Shown in pieces: positions 43,640 through 51,294 of a stretch of 64,000 bases of DNA. Each line of letters begins with the position of its first letter. The first letter of the stretch is position 1. A program made the position numbers and the translations under genes. The notes under the pieces are model-generated. The model did not search any database. It saw only the letters and a list, made by a program, of their open reading frames with translations, and was not told the origin of the DNA. Location: NCBI GenBank assembly GCA_036490515.1, contig DASXDU010000038.1, positions 62,001-126,000 of the forward strand, read 5' to 3'. Source of the stretch: Palsa-1150 sp036490515. Its GTDB lineage: Bacteria > Myxococcota_A > Polyangia > Polyangiales > Polyangiaceae.

Positions 43640-43684
43640 CCCCGCGAGGCGCTAGGTACGGCTCTGCGCCCACGAGGCGCGTGC

Positions 43685-43762
43685 GGCCTCACCGACGCAG
43701 AAGCGTGAACCCCGCCAGGCCCGGAAGGGAGCAACGGCAGCGTGGAAGCGTGTGGTGGGGCC
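43685..43762 (+). ncRNA. ffs: Bacterial signal recognition particle RNA (4.5S type)
   Basis: The conserved apical core GCCAGGCCCGGAAGGGAGCA, with its GGAA tetraloop, is unmistakable and is flanked by GAACCCC and ACGGCAGCG as in other small SRP RNAs. The ends pair: GGCCTCACC with GGTGGGGCC (9 bp, one G-U). The RNA binds Ffh to target membrane proteins. A possible promoter (TCGACG, 17 bp, TAGGTA) at 43630-43658 would start transcription some 20 bases upstream. It is divergent from the ABC permease gene. Confidence 0.93.
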
Positions 43763-43834
43763 TTCCCTTTGGTTCCGCCCGCTCCCGCCGCCGAAGCGGG
43801 CACCCGCGAGTGGCCCGCAGTCCCCGCCGGGGCC

Positions 43835-43979
43835 GGGAGAGGAGGAAACAGGAAGATCAGAAGATCAAAAGGGGAGATTGGATGGGCGCCCGGTGCAGAC
43901 GTCTTCGAGAGCGCTGCAAGCGGCAACACGCCCCCTCTCCCCCTTCTGATCTTCTGATCTTCCTGTTTTCTCCTCTCCT
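43835..43979. repeat. Palindromic ~150-bp repeat, copy 4 (diverged centre)
   Basis: The arms GGAAACAGGAAGATCAGAAG and CTTCTGATCTTCCTGTTTTC are conserved, but the inner part (GATTGGATGGGCGCCCGG...) differs from the other copies and lacks the TTCACC/GGTGAA pair. It lies between the SRP RNA and rne, 72 bases after the SRP RNA end, so it could terminate that transcript. Confidence 0.88.
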
Positions 43980-44209
43980 GGCATCCCGGCCCAGCCGGGT
44001 CCCAGGCGGGCGCCCCTTCGGCCCACGGGAGAGGCGGGTGAAACGTCGGGCTGGCCACCGCGCCCGGTTTCCGCTACGCAGGGATTCCAGGAAAGGCGCC
44101 TCGTGCGCCGGTCCAAATACTCCCTGTCCGCCGGCCCCCATCGGGAGGCATGGCGGTCGCCCGAGGCTCTCCGTTTTGACCACCGTTTGCGTGCGTGCGC
44201 CCTCGTCGG

Positions 44210-44226
44210 GTGACGGTCTCCGTCAC
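44210..44226 (+). promoter_or_regulatory. Hairpin in the rne leader
   Basis: GTGACGG and CCGTCAC form a perfect 7-bp stem with loop TCT, 65 bases upstream of the rne ATG. A TTGACC box lies about 30 bases before it. E. coli rne is autoregulated through 5'-leader hairpins; a similar role here is inference. Confidence 0.35.
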
Positions 44227-44291
44227 GACGGGGCGGTGTGTGCGCCGGGCGTCGGCGGGGCGGGCTCCCGGGCGGGAAAGCTCCGCATCGC

Positions 44292-46613
44292 ATGGCCAAG
44301 AATACGCTCGTCATCTCGTGTGATCTCGCTGAGACACGCGTAGCCCTCATCGAAAACGGAATCATCGCCGAGCTCCACATCGAGCGCGGCGGCGCCCAGC
44401 CCCGCGGGGGGACGGTCGGCGACGTCTACCTCGGCAAGGTGACCCGCGTCCTGCCGGGCCTGCAGGCGGCCTTCATCGACATCGGCCTCGAGCGGGCGGC
44501 CTTCCTCCACGTCGAGGATCTCATCCGGCCGGACGACTTCGAGACGTACCTCCAGGGCGGCAGGAAGCACGCGCTCGGGACGGGCACGAGCGAGAACGGG
44601 CAGCAGGAGCCGGGCGAGGAGGACGTGGCCGCCGAGGTCGCGGCCGAGCAGCAGGTCGCCGCCGTCCAGCAGGAGGCCCAGGAGGTCATCGAGGGCGACC
44701 GCCCCGAGCCACCCGCCCCCGAGGAGCTCGCGGCGGGCCAGGGCGACGACGAAGCGGCCCACGCCGACGACGAGGCGGCGCACGGCGAAGACGACGTTGC
44801 CCACGGCGAGGACGAGGACGACGCGGACGATCGCGGCGAGGACGCGTCGGCCCACGCCCTCAACGGCCAGCGGGACTCCGACGCGCCGCCCGAGTCGGGC
44901 CCGCGCGACGAGGCGCCGGCCCGGGCGCGCGGCGGCCGCAGCGAGAAGCGCGCCAAGCCGGCGCACGAGGACGACGAGCCGGCCGCGGCGGGCGAGAGCA
45001 CGACGGCCCTGCCGGGCGAGGACCTGCCGCCGAACGAGGACGACGTCCCGACGGCGGACCTGGTCGACAACCCCGACAGCGAGCCGCCGGCGGAGCCCGA
45101 GCCGCTCGACGATCTGCTCGACAACCCGAACCTGCCGGGCTTCACCATCAGCGAGCCGGGCGCTCCGGCGCCGAAGGTCCCCGCGCCGCGTCTCGATGCG
45201 CGCGACGGGCGGGGCGGCGATCGCGGGCGGGGGCGACGGCGCGGCCGCGGGCGCGAGCGAGGACGCGGCGGGGATCGCGGCCGGAGCGAGGGCGATCGCG
45301 GGCGGCGCGACGGGGACCGCAGCGGGCGCACGGGGGATCGCGGGCGCGGCGAGCACGGCGGCCGGGCGGGCCGCTCGGCGGGCGTGCCGGGGCGTCTGTC
45401 GAAGACGACGCCGATCCGCGACGTCGTGAAGGAGGGCCAGGACATCATCGTCCAGGTCACCAAGGAGCCCATCGGCACGAAGGGCGCGCGCTGCTCGAGC
45501 CACGTCTCGCTGCCGGGGCGGTACGTCGTGTACCTGCCGACGCTCGAGCACGTGGGCATCTCGAAGCGCATCGGGAGCGACCGGGAGCGCGCGCGCCTGC
45601 GCGAGACCATCGAGGCGATGAAGCCGCCGACGGGGGGCCTCATCGTGCGCACGGTCGCCGAGGGCCTGACCAAGAAGCAGCTGAAGCAGGACGTCGGCTA
45701 CCTCGTGCGCCTCTGGGGCGAGGTCGCGAAGAACCGCGACGGAGCCAGGTCCCCGAAGAACCTGCTGAGTGAGCTCGACATCGTGCTCAAGACGGCGCGC
45801 GACCTCTTCACCGACGACGTCGACGAGATCGTCATCGACGACAAGGCGCAGTACGACCGCCTCGTCCGGTTCGTCGAGATGTTCATGCCCGAGCGTCTCA
45901 AGGATGTGAAGCTCTTCGACGGCGACGAGCCGATCTTCGACGAGTTCGGGATCGAGGACGAGATCTCGCGCGCGCTCTCGCGCAAGGTCCCGCTGCCGAG
46001 CGGCGGCTACCTCATCATCGACGAGGCCGAGGCGCTGACGGCCATCGACGTGAACACGGGGCGCTTCGTCGGCAAGGGCAGCAAGGACATGGAGGAGACG
46101 ATCCTCAAGACGAACCTCGAGGCCGTGCAGGAGATCGCCTACCAGCTGCGGTTCCGCAACATGGGGGGCCTCATCATCCTCGACCTCATCGACATGGAGA
46201 AGCCGTCGAGCCGCGAGAAGGTGCGGCGCGCGCTCGAGGACCACCTGCAGAGGGACAAGGCCAAGACGACCTTGAACCGCATCTCGGAGCTCGGGCTCAT
46301 CGAGATGACGCGCAAGCGGACGCGCGAGAGCCTCGGGCGGCTGCTGCACGAGCCGTGCTTCTACTGCGACGGGACCGGGCACCTCCAGAGCAAGGAGACG
46401 ATCGCCTACGAGATCCTCCGCGAGATCCGGCGCCGACGGCAGGACTTGCCGGGCTACACGGTGCTCGTCAACTGTCACCCGGCGGTGGCGGATCTCCTGA
46501 CGGGCAGCGAGAAGGCGATCGTGACCGAGGCGGAGAAGCGCTACATGCGGCGGATCCTCGTGACGTCGCGCACCGAGTACCATCTCGAGCAGTTCGATCT
46601 CACGGGCAAGTGA
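44292..46613 (+). CDS. rne: RNase E/G-family endoribonuclease with a ~290-residue disordered insert in the S1 domain
   Basis: The enzyme cuts AU-rich single-stranded RNA in mRNA decay and rRNA processing. The protein has 773 residues. The N-terminus (VISCDLAETRVALIENG) and first S1 half (GDVYLGKVTRVLPGLQAAFIDIGLERAAFLHVEDL) are normal. Residues about 82-375 are then an acidic region (to ~285) plus an Arg/Gly region (~302-362, e.g. RGRGRRRGRGRERGRGG), where E. coli RNase G has only a short loop. The S1 domain resumes at VKEGQDIIVQVTKEPIGTKG. The DNase I-like catalytic part (AIDVNTGRFVG, IILDLIDM) and Zn-link CFYCDGTGH are intact. There is no C-terminal degradosome tail. Confidence 0.95.
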   Translation: MAKNTLVISCDLAETRVALIENGIIAELHIERGGAQPRGGTVGDVYLGKVTRVLPGLQAAFIDIGLERAAFLHVEDLIRPDDFETYLQGGRKHALGTGTSENGQQEPGEEDVAAEVAAEQQVAAVQQEAQEVIEGDRPEPPAPEELAAGQGDDEAAHADDEAAHGEDDVAHGEDEDDADDRGEDASAHALNGQRDSDAPPESGPRDEAPARARGGRSEKRAKPAHEDDEPAAAGESTTALPGEDLPPNEDDVPTADLVDNPDSEPPAEPEPLDDLLDNPNLPGFTISEPGAPAPKVPAPRLDARDGRGGDRGRGRRRGRGRERGRGGDRGRSEGDRGRRDGDRSGRTGDRGRGEHGGRAGRSAGVPGRLSKTTPIRDVVKEGQDIIVQVTKEPIGTKGARCSSHVSLPGRYVVYLPTLEHVGISKRIGSDRERARLRETIEAMKPPTGGLIVRTVAEGLTKKQLKQDVGYLVRLWGEVAKNRDGARSPKNLLSELDIVLKTARDLFTDDVDEIVIDDKAQYDRLVRFVEMFMPERLKDVKLFDGDEPIFDEFGIEDEISRALSRKVPLPSGGYLIIDEAEALTAIDVNTGRFVGKGSKDMEETILKTNLEAVQEIAYQLRFRNMGGLIILDLIDMEKPSSREKVRRALEDHLQRDKAKTTLNRISELGLIEMTRKRTRESLGRLLHEPCFYCDGTGHLQSKETIAYEILREIRRRRQDLPGYTVLVNCHPAVADLLTGSEKAIVTEAEKRYMRRILVTSRTEYHLEQFDLTGK

Positions 46614-46628
46614 CCGGAGGGCCGGGCG

Positions 46629-46955
46629 ATGAGCGAGTCCGACAAGCGCTTCGACGAGCGCGTCACGATCAACAAGGAGTTCGAGTCCTTCGACGCGTTC
46701 ATCCAGGAGTACGTGACGAACATCTCGAGGACGGGCGTCTTCATCAAGAGCCAGACGCCGCTCCCCATCGGGACGCGCGTGAACCTGCGGTTCACGGTCA
46801 TCATGGATGACATCGAGACGGTCGAGGGCGTGGGCGAGGTGGTCCGCGTCGAGAAGGACCCGCCCGGCATGGGCGTCGTCTTCCGCGAGCTCAACGCGTA
46901 CTCCAAGGGCCTCATCGAGAAGCTGCTCGTCCAGCGCGCCGATCGCACGCCGTAG
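46629..46955 (+). CDS. PilZ-domain protein, probable c-di-GMP receptor
   Basis: This is a 108-residue single-domain protein. RFDERV near the N-terminus supplies the RxxxR motif and NISRTGVFI supplies the (D/N)xSxxG motif, so both halves of the c-di-GMP site are present. The remaining strands (GTRVNLRFTV, VEGVGEVVRVE, PGMGVVFREL) are typical of the short PilZ proteins frequent in Myxococcota, where they affect motility. It starts 15 bases after the rne stop and is probably co-transcribed. It is cytoplasmic, with no other domain. Confidence 0.92.
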   Translation: MSESDKRFDERVTINKEFESFDAFIQEYVTNISRTGVFIKSQTPLPIGTRVNLRFTVIMDDIETVEGVGEVVRVEKDPPGMGVVFRELNAYSKGLIEKLLVQRADRTP

Positions 46956-47011
46956 GCGCGCAATCGGCGGTTTTCGGCGAGCCCGTCCGCGGGTTCACGG
47001 CATCGGACCGG

Positions 47012-47050
47012 TTGACATCCCCGGCCGGGGGAGCATTCCATCGCTCCCCC
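47012..47050 (+). promoter_or_regulatory. Candidate sodB promoter with overlapping inverted repeat
   Basis: A consensus -35 TTGACA (47012-47017) is followed, after the proper 17 bp, by a weak -10 (ATTCCA, 47035-47040). That -10 lies in the 8-base loop of a perfect inverted repeat GGGGGAGC (47027-47034)/GCTCCCCC (47043-47050). A repressor bound there would block the promoter; as RNA it would be a leader hairpin. AAAGAGGAG, just downstream, is the ribosome site. Confidence 0.5.
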
Positions 47051-47069
47051 ACCAAAGAGGAGACGACCC

Positions 47070-47657
47070 ATGGCCTTCACGCTGCCGCCCCTGCCGTACG
47101 AGAAGAACGCGCTCGCCCCGCACATCAGCGCCGAGACGCTGGAGTTCCACTACGGCAAGCATCACCAGGCGTACGTGACGAACCTGAACAAGCTGACCGA
47201 GGGCAAGCCCGAGGCGAACAAGAGCCTCGAGGAGATCATCCTGTCGAGCGAGGGCGGCGTGTTCAACAACGCCGCGCAGGTCTGGAACCACACGTTCTAC
47301 TGGCACTCGATGAAGCCGAACGGCGGCGGGCAGCCGACGGGCGAGCTGGCCGACGCGATCAAGCGCGACTTCGGGAGCTTCGAGAAGTTCAGCGAGGAGT
47401 TCGCGCAGGCCGCGGCGACGCAGTTCGGCTCGGGCTGGGCGTGGCTCGTGCTCGGCAAGGACAAGAAGCTCGCCGTCACGAAGACGGGCAACGCCGATCT
47501 CCCGATGAAGCACGGCCAGAAGGCGCTCCTCACGATCGACGTGTGGGAGCACGCCTATTACATCGACTACCGCAACGCCCGCCCCAAGTACGTCGAGACC
47601 TTCCTCAAGTCCCTCGCCAACTGGGACAACGCCCTCGCCGAGCTGAAGAAGGGCTGA
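47070..47657 (+). CDS. sodB: Superoxide dismutase, iron type
   Basis: It dismutates superoxide to H2O2 and O2 in the cytoplasm. This 195-residue protein has metal ligands in the N-terminal EFHYGKHHQAYV, in NHTFYWHS and in DVWEHAYY (Asp and His). AAQVWNHTFYW and HAYYIDYRNARP are signatures of the Fe rather than the Mn form. No signal peptide. Strong ribosome site AAAGAGGAG before the ATG. It is convergent with the pncB-like gene, with palindromic repeat copy 5 between. It is probably regulated by redox or iron through the upstream inverted repeat (inference). Confidence 0.96.
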   Translation: MAFTLPPLPYEKNALAPHISAETLEFHYGKHHQAYVTNLNKLTEGKPEANKSLEEIILSSEGGVFNNAAQVWNHTFYWHSMKPNGGGQPTGELADAIKRDFGSFEKFSEEFAQAAATQFGSGWAWLVLGKDKKLAVTKTGNADLPMKHGQKALLTIDVWEHAYYIDYRNARPKYVETFLKSLANWDNALAELKKG

Positions 47658-47670
47658 GCGCCCCGCTCCA

Positions 47671-47825
47671 GGAGAGCGAGAGGGGGAAACAGGAAGGTCA
47701 GAAGATCAGAAGGCGAGAGGGGGGGTGTTCACCCGGGTGCACGCGGGCACCATCCCGTGCAATCCGGTGAACACCCTCCTCTCCCCTTCAGATCTTCTGA
47801 CCTTCCTGTTTCTCTCTCTCGCTTC
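47671..47825. repeat. Palindromic ~150-bp repeat, copy 5
   Basis: The left arm GGAGAGCGAGAGGGGGAAAC continues as AGGAAGGTCAGAAGATCAG. The right arm AGATCTTCTGACCTTCCTG ends TCTCTCTCGCTTCTC, immediately before the convergent pncB-like stop. The inner pair GTGTTCACCCGG/CCGGTGAACAC is conserved. It occupies the entire gap between two convergent genes, which fits a bidirectional terminator. Confidence 0.9.
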
Positions 47826-49307
47826 TCAGCGGTCGTCGCCGTCCTCGAGGAGCTCCGTGCGGAGGGCGGCGAGCTGGGGGGAGAGCCCGATGGGGTAGCG
47901 CGCCGGCGAGCCGATGCGGCGGTGCTTCTCGGCGAGGGCCTGGACGGCGGCGCGGGCGCGGTCGCGCAGGGAGGAGGGGGGCTCCTGCTGCGTCGCGCGC
48001 TTGCCCGCGCGGAGGGCCGCGACTCGGAGCGGCGCGCCCGTCGCCGCGTCGAGCTTCACCGTGAGGCCGGTCAGGCGGTCCACGTAGCGGCCGCCCTGCG
48101 CGCGGAGAAGGCGCTCCCCGCTGCCGTGAGCGACGTCCGCGACGGGGTGACCCGCGTCGTCCGAGAAGCGCACGAGGAGCTTGCGCCCCGGCTCGCTCGA
48201 CGACGCGCCGTCCTCGCCCGCCCGCATGCGCGGCGACCACGCCCCGCCCTTCTCGATCGCGACGAGCTCGTAGCGCGCGAGGTGCCTCGTGCCGGGGACC
48301 CCGTCCGCCCGCACGACGAACCCGTGGAGCGGGACGCCGTCCGCGCGCAGGGAGAGGACGAGGCGCTCGTCGACGTCCCCCGAGACGACGATGCGCGGCG
48401 GATCGAGCCCAGCGTCCTCGAACGCCGTGACGGCCATTCGCGCGAGCCCCGCCCGGTCGCCCGACGGGAGCTCCACCGTCACGTGGCGCTCGTCCCAGCT
48501 CGCGCCCGACGCTCGCTTCCGGTCGCGCACGGCCGCCGCGAGCCTCCGCAGCGTGCCCGCCGCGCGCGACGGCTCGACCCGCACGGCGCTCCCCGGAGGT
48601 GCCGCGGTCAGCCACGCGCGGAGCGCGCGATCGGGGTCGTCGACGGCGAGATCGAAGCGCGCAGGCTCGAAGGTCGCGACGGGGATGGAGTACCGCCGCG
48701 CGGCGACGGCGCTGGTCGTCGCGCGCGCACCGCCGACGTGGGCGGCGCGCGCGAGGAGCGGCGTCCCCCCGAGGCGGTGCGCGGTGGCCGCCCCGTCCTC
48801 GACGAGGAGCACGCCGTGCGACGCGAGCGAGAGGCGCGCGAAGCGCGTGGCGACCGCCGTGGCGTCCGAGATCGCCGCCTGCACCATCCCCGCGACCATC
48901 TGCGCCTGCCAGTAGGGCCCCTCGACCGTGAGCACGGCCTCGCCCGGGAAGACGACGCTCCCCTCGGGCGCAGCGTCGACGTCGCACGTGAACCGCGACT
49001 CGATGAGCCGCCGCCGCGTCGGCCCGTCGATCGCGCCGACGTGCTCGAGCCACTCCATTTCGTCGACCCGTGGCCGCAGCCGCTCGAGCGCGTCGAGGAG
49101 CGGTTCGACCCCCGCCAGGACGAGGAACCCCCAGTCGTCCCCCGGCGCGCGCAGCGCCAGCTCGAACGACGCGCGGGCGTCGGCGATGCCGGCGGCGACG
49201 GCCGCGCGCACCGTCGCGAACGCGTCGATCCCGACGTTGAGGGCGCTCGTCACGAGCGGAGGCGGCGGGACCTGGATGGGCATGGCCGCGAGGAACGAGG
49301 CTATCAC
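47826..49307 (-). CDS. Divergent nicotinate phosphoribosyltransferase-like protein
   Basis: About 493 residues from a GTG overlapping the Nudix-gene stop (GTGA); an ATG at 49283 gives 485. The N-terminus (PPPPLVTSALNVGID...ASFELALR...WGFLVLAGVEPLLDAL, MEWLEHVGAID) and the middle (FPGEAVLTVEGPYWQAQMV, GGARATTSAVAARRYSIPVAT, RIVVSGDVDERLV) follow the PncB fold, which makes NAMN from nicotinate and PRPP for NAD salvage. But where PncB has the phospho-acceptor His (GTxAHS) this protein reads VATFEPARF, and the FGVGT phosphate loop is FVVRADG. It may be inactive, or specialised for another base. Coupled to the upstream Nudix gene. Confidence 0.75.
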   Translation of the reverse strand: MIASFLAAMPIQVPPPPLVTSALNVGIDAFATVRAAVAAGIADARASFELALRAPGDDWGFLVLAGVEPLLDALERLRPRVDEMEWLEHVGAIDGPTRRRLIESRFTCDVDAAPEGSVVFPGEAVLTVEGPYWQAQMVAGMVQAAISDATAVATRFARLSLASHGVLLVEDGAATAHRLGGTPLLARAAHVGGARATTSAVAARRYSIPVATFEPARFDLAVDDPDRALRAWLTAAPPGSAVRVEPSRAAGTLRRLAAAVRDRKRASGASWDERHVTVELPSGDRAGLARMAVTAFEDAGLDPPRIVVSGDVDERLVLSLRADGVPLHGFVVRADGVPGTRHLARYELVAIEKGGAWSPRMRAGEDGASSSEPGRKLLVRFSDDAGHPVADVAHGSGERLLRAQGGRYVDRLTGLTVKLDAATGAPLRVAALRAGKRATQQEPPSSLRDRARAAVQALAEKHRRIGSPARYPIGLSPQLAALRTELLEDGDDR

Positions 49308-49996
49308 CGCGCGTTGGCGCGTCGACGGCCCCAGCGATGCAGCTGCGACGCGCGGGAGGCCGAGCGACCCCGCGGCCGGCCGACCGGCTCGAGGAGCTTC
49401 TGCGTCCTCACGTACGCGAGGAGGGCCTTCGCGCGCGCCGCGCTGCCGAGCACGGCCTCGAAGACGCGCGCGAGCTCGCGCATCGTGAAGCGCGGAGGCA
49501 GGAGCGCGCGCGCCACCGGGTGCTCGTCCGGATCGCGCAGCGCGTGGCGGAGGCGGTCGAGCGCCAGCGGGAGGATCGTCGCGTGATCGAACGCGAGCTT
49601 CGGCGCGCCCCGGCCGCGCGCCGCGAGCTTGCGCACCGGGTGCCACGCCGCGGTCGCCGCGTCGTCGCCCGCCTGCACCGGGTGCGCCTCGGCGGACGCG
49701 AACCCGACGAAGACGACGCTCACCGTGTGGCCCCGCGGGTCGCGCCCCGGGTCCCCGAAGGCGCCGAGCTGCTCGATGGTCACGTGCTTGACCGAGGTCT
49801 CCTCCTCGAGCTCGCGGAGCGCCGCCGCCGCGAGCCGCTCGTCCTCGTCGACGAAGCCCCCGGGCATCGCCCACGCGCCCGCGAAGGGGGCGTGCTTGCG
49901 CTTCACGAGGAGGACGGCGAGCTCGCCCGCGACGATCGCGAAGAGCGCGACGTCGACCGTGACCGAAGGGCGCGGGAACTCGTAGGTGAACGGCAA
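49304..49996 (-). CDS. Nudix protein with C-terminal winged helix, NrtR-like
   Basis: About 230 residues from a TTG (LPFTYEFPRPS); no ATG or GTG suits the conserved N-terminus. The Nudix box (about 46-69, GGFVDEDERLAAAALREL then EEETSV) is nearly canonical, with Thr replacing the usual Gly, so hydrolysis is possible. The C-terminal 80 residues (FTMRELARVFEAVLG...ALLAYVRTQKLLEPVGRPRGR) match the winged-helix of NrtR regulators, which sense ADP-ribose and repress NAD genes. Its coupling to a PncB-like gene is the classical NrtR context. It may alternatively be an ADP-ribose pyrophosphatase. Confidence 0.8.
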   Translation of the reverse strand: MPFTYEFPRPSVTVDVALFAIVAGELAVLLVKRKHAPFAGAWAMPGGFVDEDERLAAAALRELEEETSVKHVTIEQLGAFGDPGRDPRGHTVSVVFVGFASAEAHPVQAGDDAATAAWHPVRKLAARGRGAPKLAFDHATILPLALDRLRHALRDPDEHPVARALLPPRFTMRELARVFEAVLGSAARAKALLAYVRTQKLLEPVGRPRGRSASRASQLHRWGRRRANAR

Positions 49997-50022
49997 GCCG
50001 ACGAAGGGTCGCCGGCTCTGCG

Positions 50023-51093
50023 TCAGAACGTCAAGCGCATCTCGAGGGAGACCGGCGCGTAGTAGTAGCTCGAGGGCGAGGTCACCCCGCACGTGCCCGT
50101 ACAGTAGGTGCCGCCGGTGCCGTCGTACTGGGTCTGGTTGTTGAGCGCGAAGAACGGCAGGTCGAGGCGCACGCCGACGGCCAGGTGCGTGCTGTGCGTG
50201 CGGAGCACCTCGAAGCCGGCGTCGACGTACCCGCCGAGGCCGGAGTTGTTCGCGGTGAGCTCCTGGCCCGGGAGGGAGAGGCTCAGGTACTCCCACGAGA
50301 GGCCGCCGCCGAAGTACGGGCTCACGTCGGCGTCCGAGAGGAAGTAGCGTGCGCCCATCGAGAAGATCGCGGAGGTCGTGCTCGGCTGCGTGTTCCCGCC
50401 CGGGCCGACGCCGAAGCGGAAGCTGCCGCCGATCTCGAGTCGCTGGCTGCCGGTCTCGTAGTGGAGGTCGAAGATCATCCCGGGCGAGGGCGCGATGCTC
50501 TGGTCGAGGGGCGGCGACATGCCGAGGAGGCCGAGCCCGAAGTGCACCTTGCCGGAGCGGGTCTTCGGCTGGCGCGCCTCGCTGCCGACGATGTTGTCGA
50601 CCTTCGCGGTCTCGTCGATGGGCACCCCCTTGACGATCGAGTCGGCGACGCGCGGAGCGGCGACCTCGACCTCCTCGATGCCCGAGAGGCGCATCTCGCG
50701 GGTGTCGACCGTGCTGCCGACGGTCGGCCCCTCCTGCGCGACCGAGAGGATCACCGCGGAGCCGAGCTTGCCGAGCGAGACGCGGTACCGCTGGCTCGGC
50801 GAGGCCCCGGCGTGGACGAGCGCGTCGCAGACGAGGCGCCCCGCGGTGCGAGCGTCTGCGTCGTCGATCCCCGCGTGCTCCGAGAGCCGGCAGGGCGGCA
50901 CGGTGACCGTGATGACCTGCGGAGGCGGCGCCTCGTCGGGGACGGCGGCCTCCGCGGGCGGCGGCGGGGGGGGCGCGGGGGCAGCCGGCGCCGACGCAGG
51001 AGGAGGCGCGGGCGGAAACGGGCCCTGCGCGAAGGCGGCGGCCGGCGCGGCCAGCACGGAGGCGACGACGGCGAGGGAGGCGAGCGTCTTCAT
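50023..51093 (-). CDS. Outer-membrane beta-barrel-like protein
   Basis: The 356-residue precursor starts at the ATG giving signal peptide MKTLASLAVVASVLAAPAAAFAQ. A Pro/Ala-rich spacer (about 24-60) precedes a mixed domain (about 65-195, VITVTVPPCRLSEHAGIDDADARTAG, SVAQEGPTVGSTVDTREMRLSG). The second half alternates amphipathic strands: VHFGLGLLGMS, MIFDLHYETGSQRLEIGGSFRFGVG, YFGGGLSWEYLSLSL, LGGYVDAGFEVL. It ends SLEMRLTF, with the terminal Phe typical of barrel proteins recognised by BamA. Function unknown. It precedes the Nudix/PncB pair by 26 bases on the same strand. Confidence 0.75.
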   Translation of the reverse strand: MKTLASLAVVASVLAAPAAAFAQGPFPPAPPPASAPAAPAPPPPPPAEAAVPDEAPPPQVITVTVPPCRLSEHAGIDDADARTAGRLVCDALVHAGASPSQRYRVSLGKLGSAVILSVAQEGPTVGSTVDTREMRLSGIEEVEVAAPRVADSIVKGVPIDETAKVDNIVGSEARQPKTRSGKVHFGLGLLGMSPPLDQSIAPSPGMIFDLHYETGSQRLEIGGSFRFGVGPGGNTQPSTTSAIFSMGARYFLSDADVSPYFGGGLSWEYLSLSLPGQELTANNSGLGGYVDAGFEVLRTHSTHLAVGVRLDLPFFALNNQTQYDGTGGTYCTGTCGVTSPSSYYYAPVSLEMRLTF

Positions 51094-51294
51094 GGCGGAC
51101 GCCCCCCATCGCAACGGTCGGGCCAGGTGAGGCGGGCGCCCGAGTCGTGGGATCTCGCCTGCTTCGAGGCGCACCGGCTCCCCGCGTTCACAGGGCCATG
51201 AAGCGGGCGCCATGTGCGCGGACGGCCCCATGGGCGTCGGCCGCACGCGCGGCGGTCGGGCCCGTCGCGCCGAGCGCGCGGCCCGCTCGCCGAC
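51094..51294. other. Intergenic region, nothing recognised
   Basis: A 201-bp spacer between the outer-membrane protein start and the ArsA-like stop. No gene, tRNA or strong hairpin seen. Confidence 0.6.
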
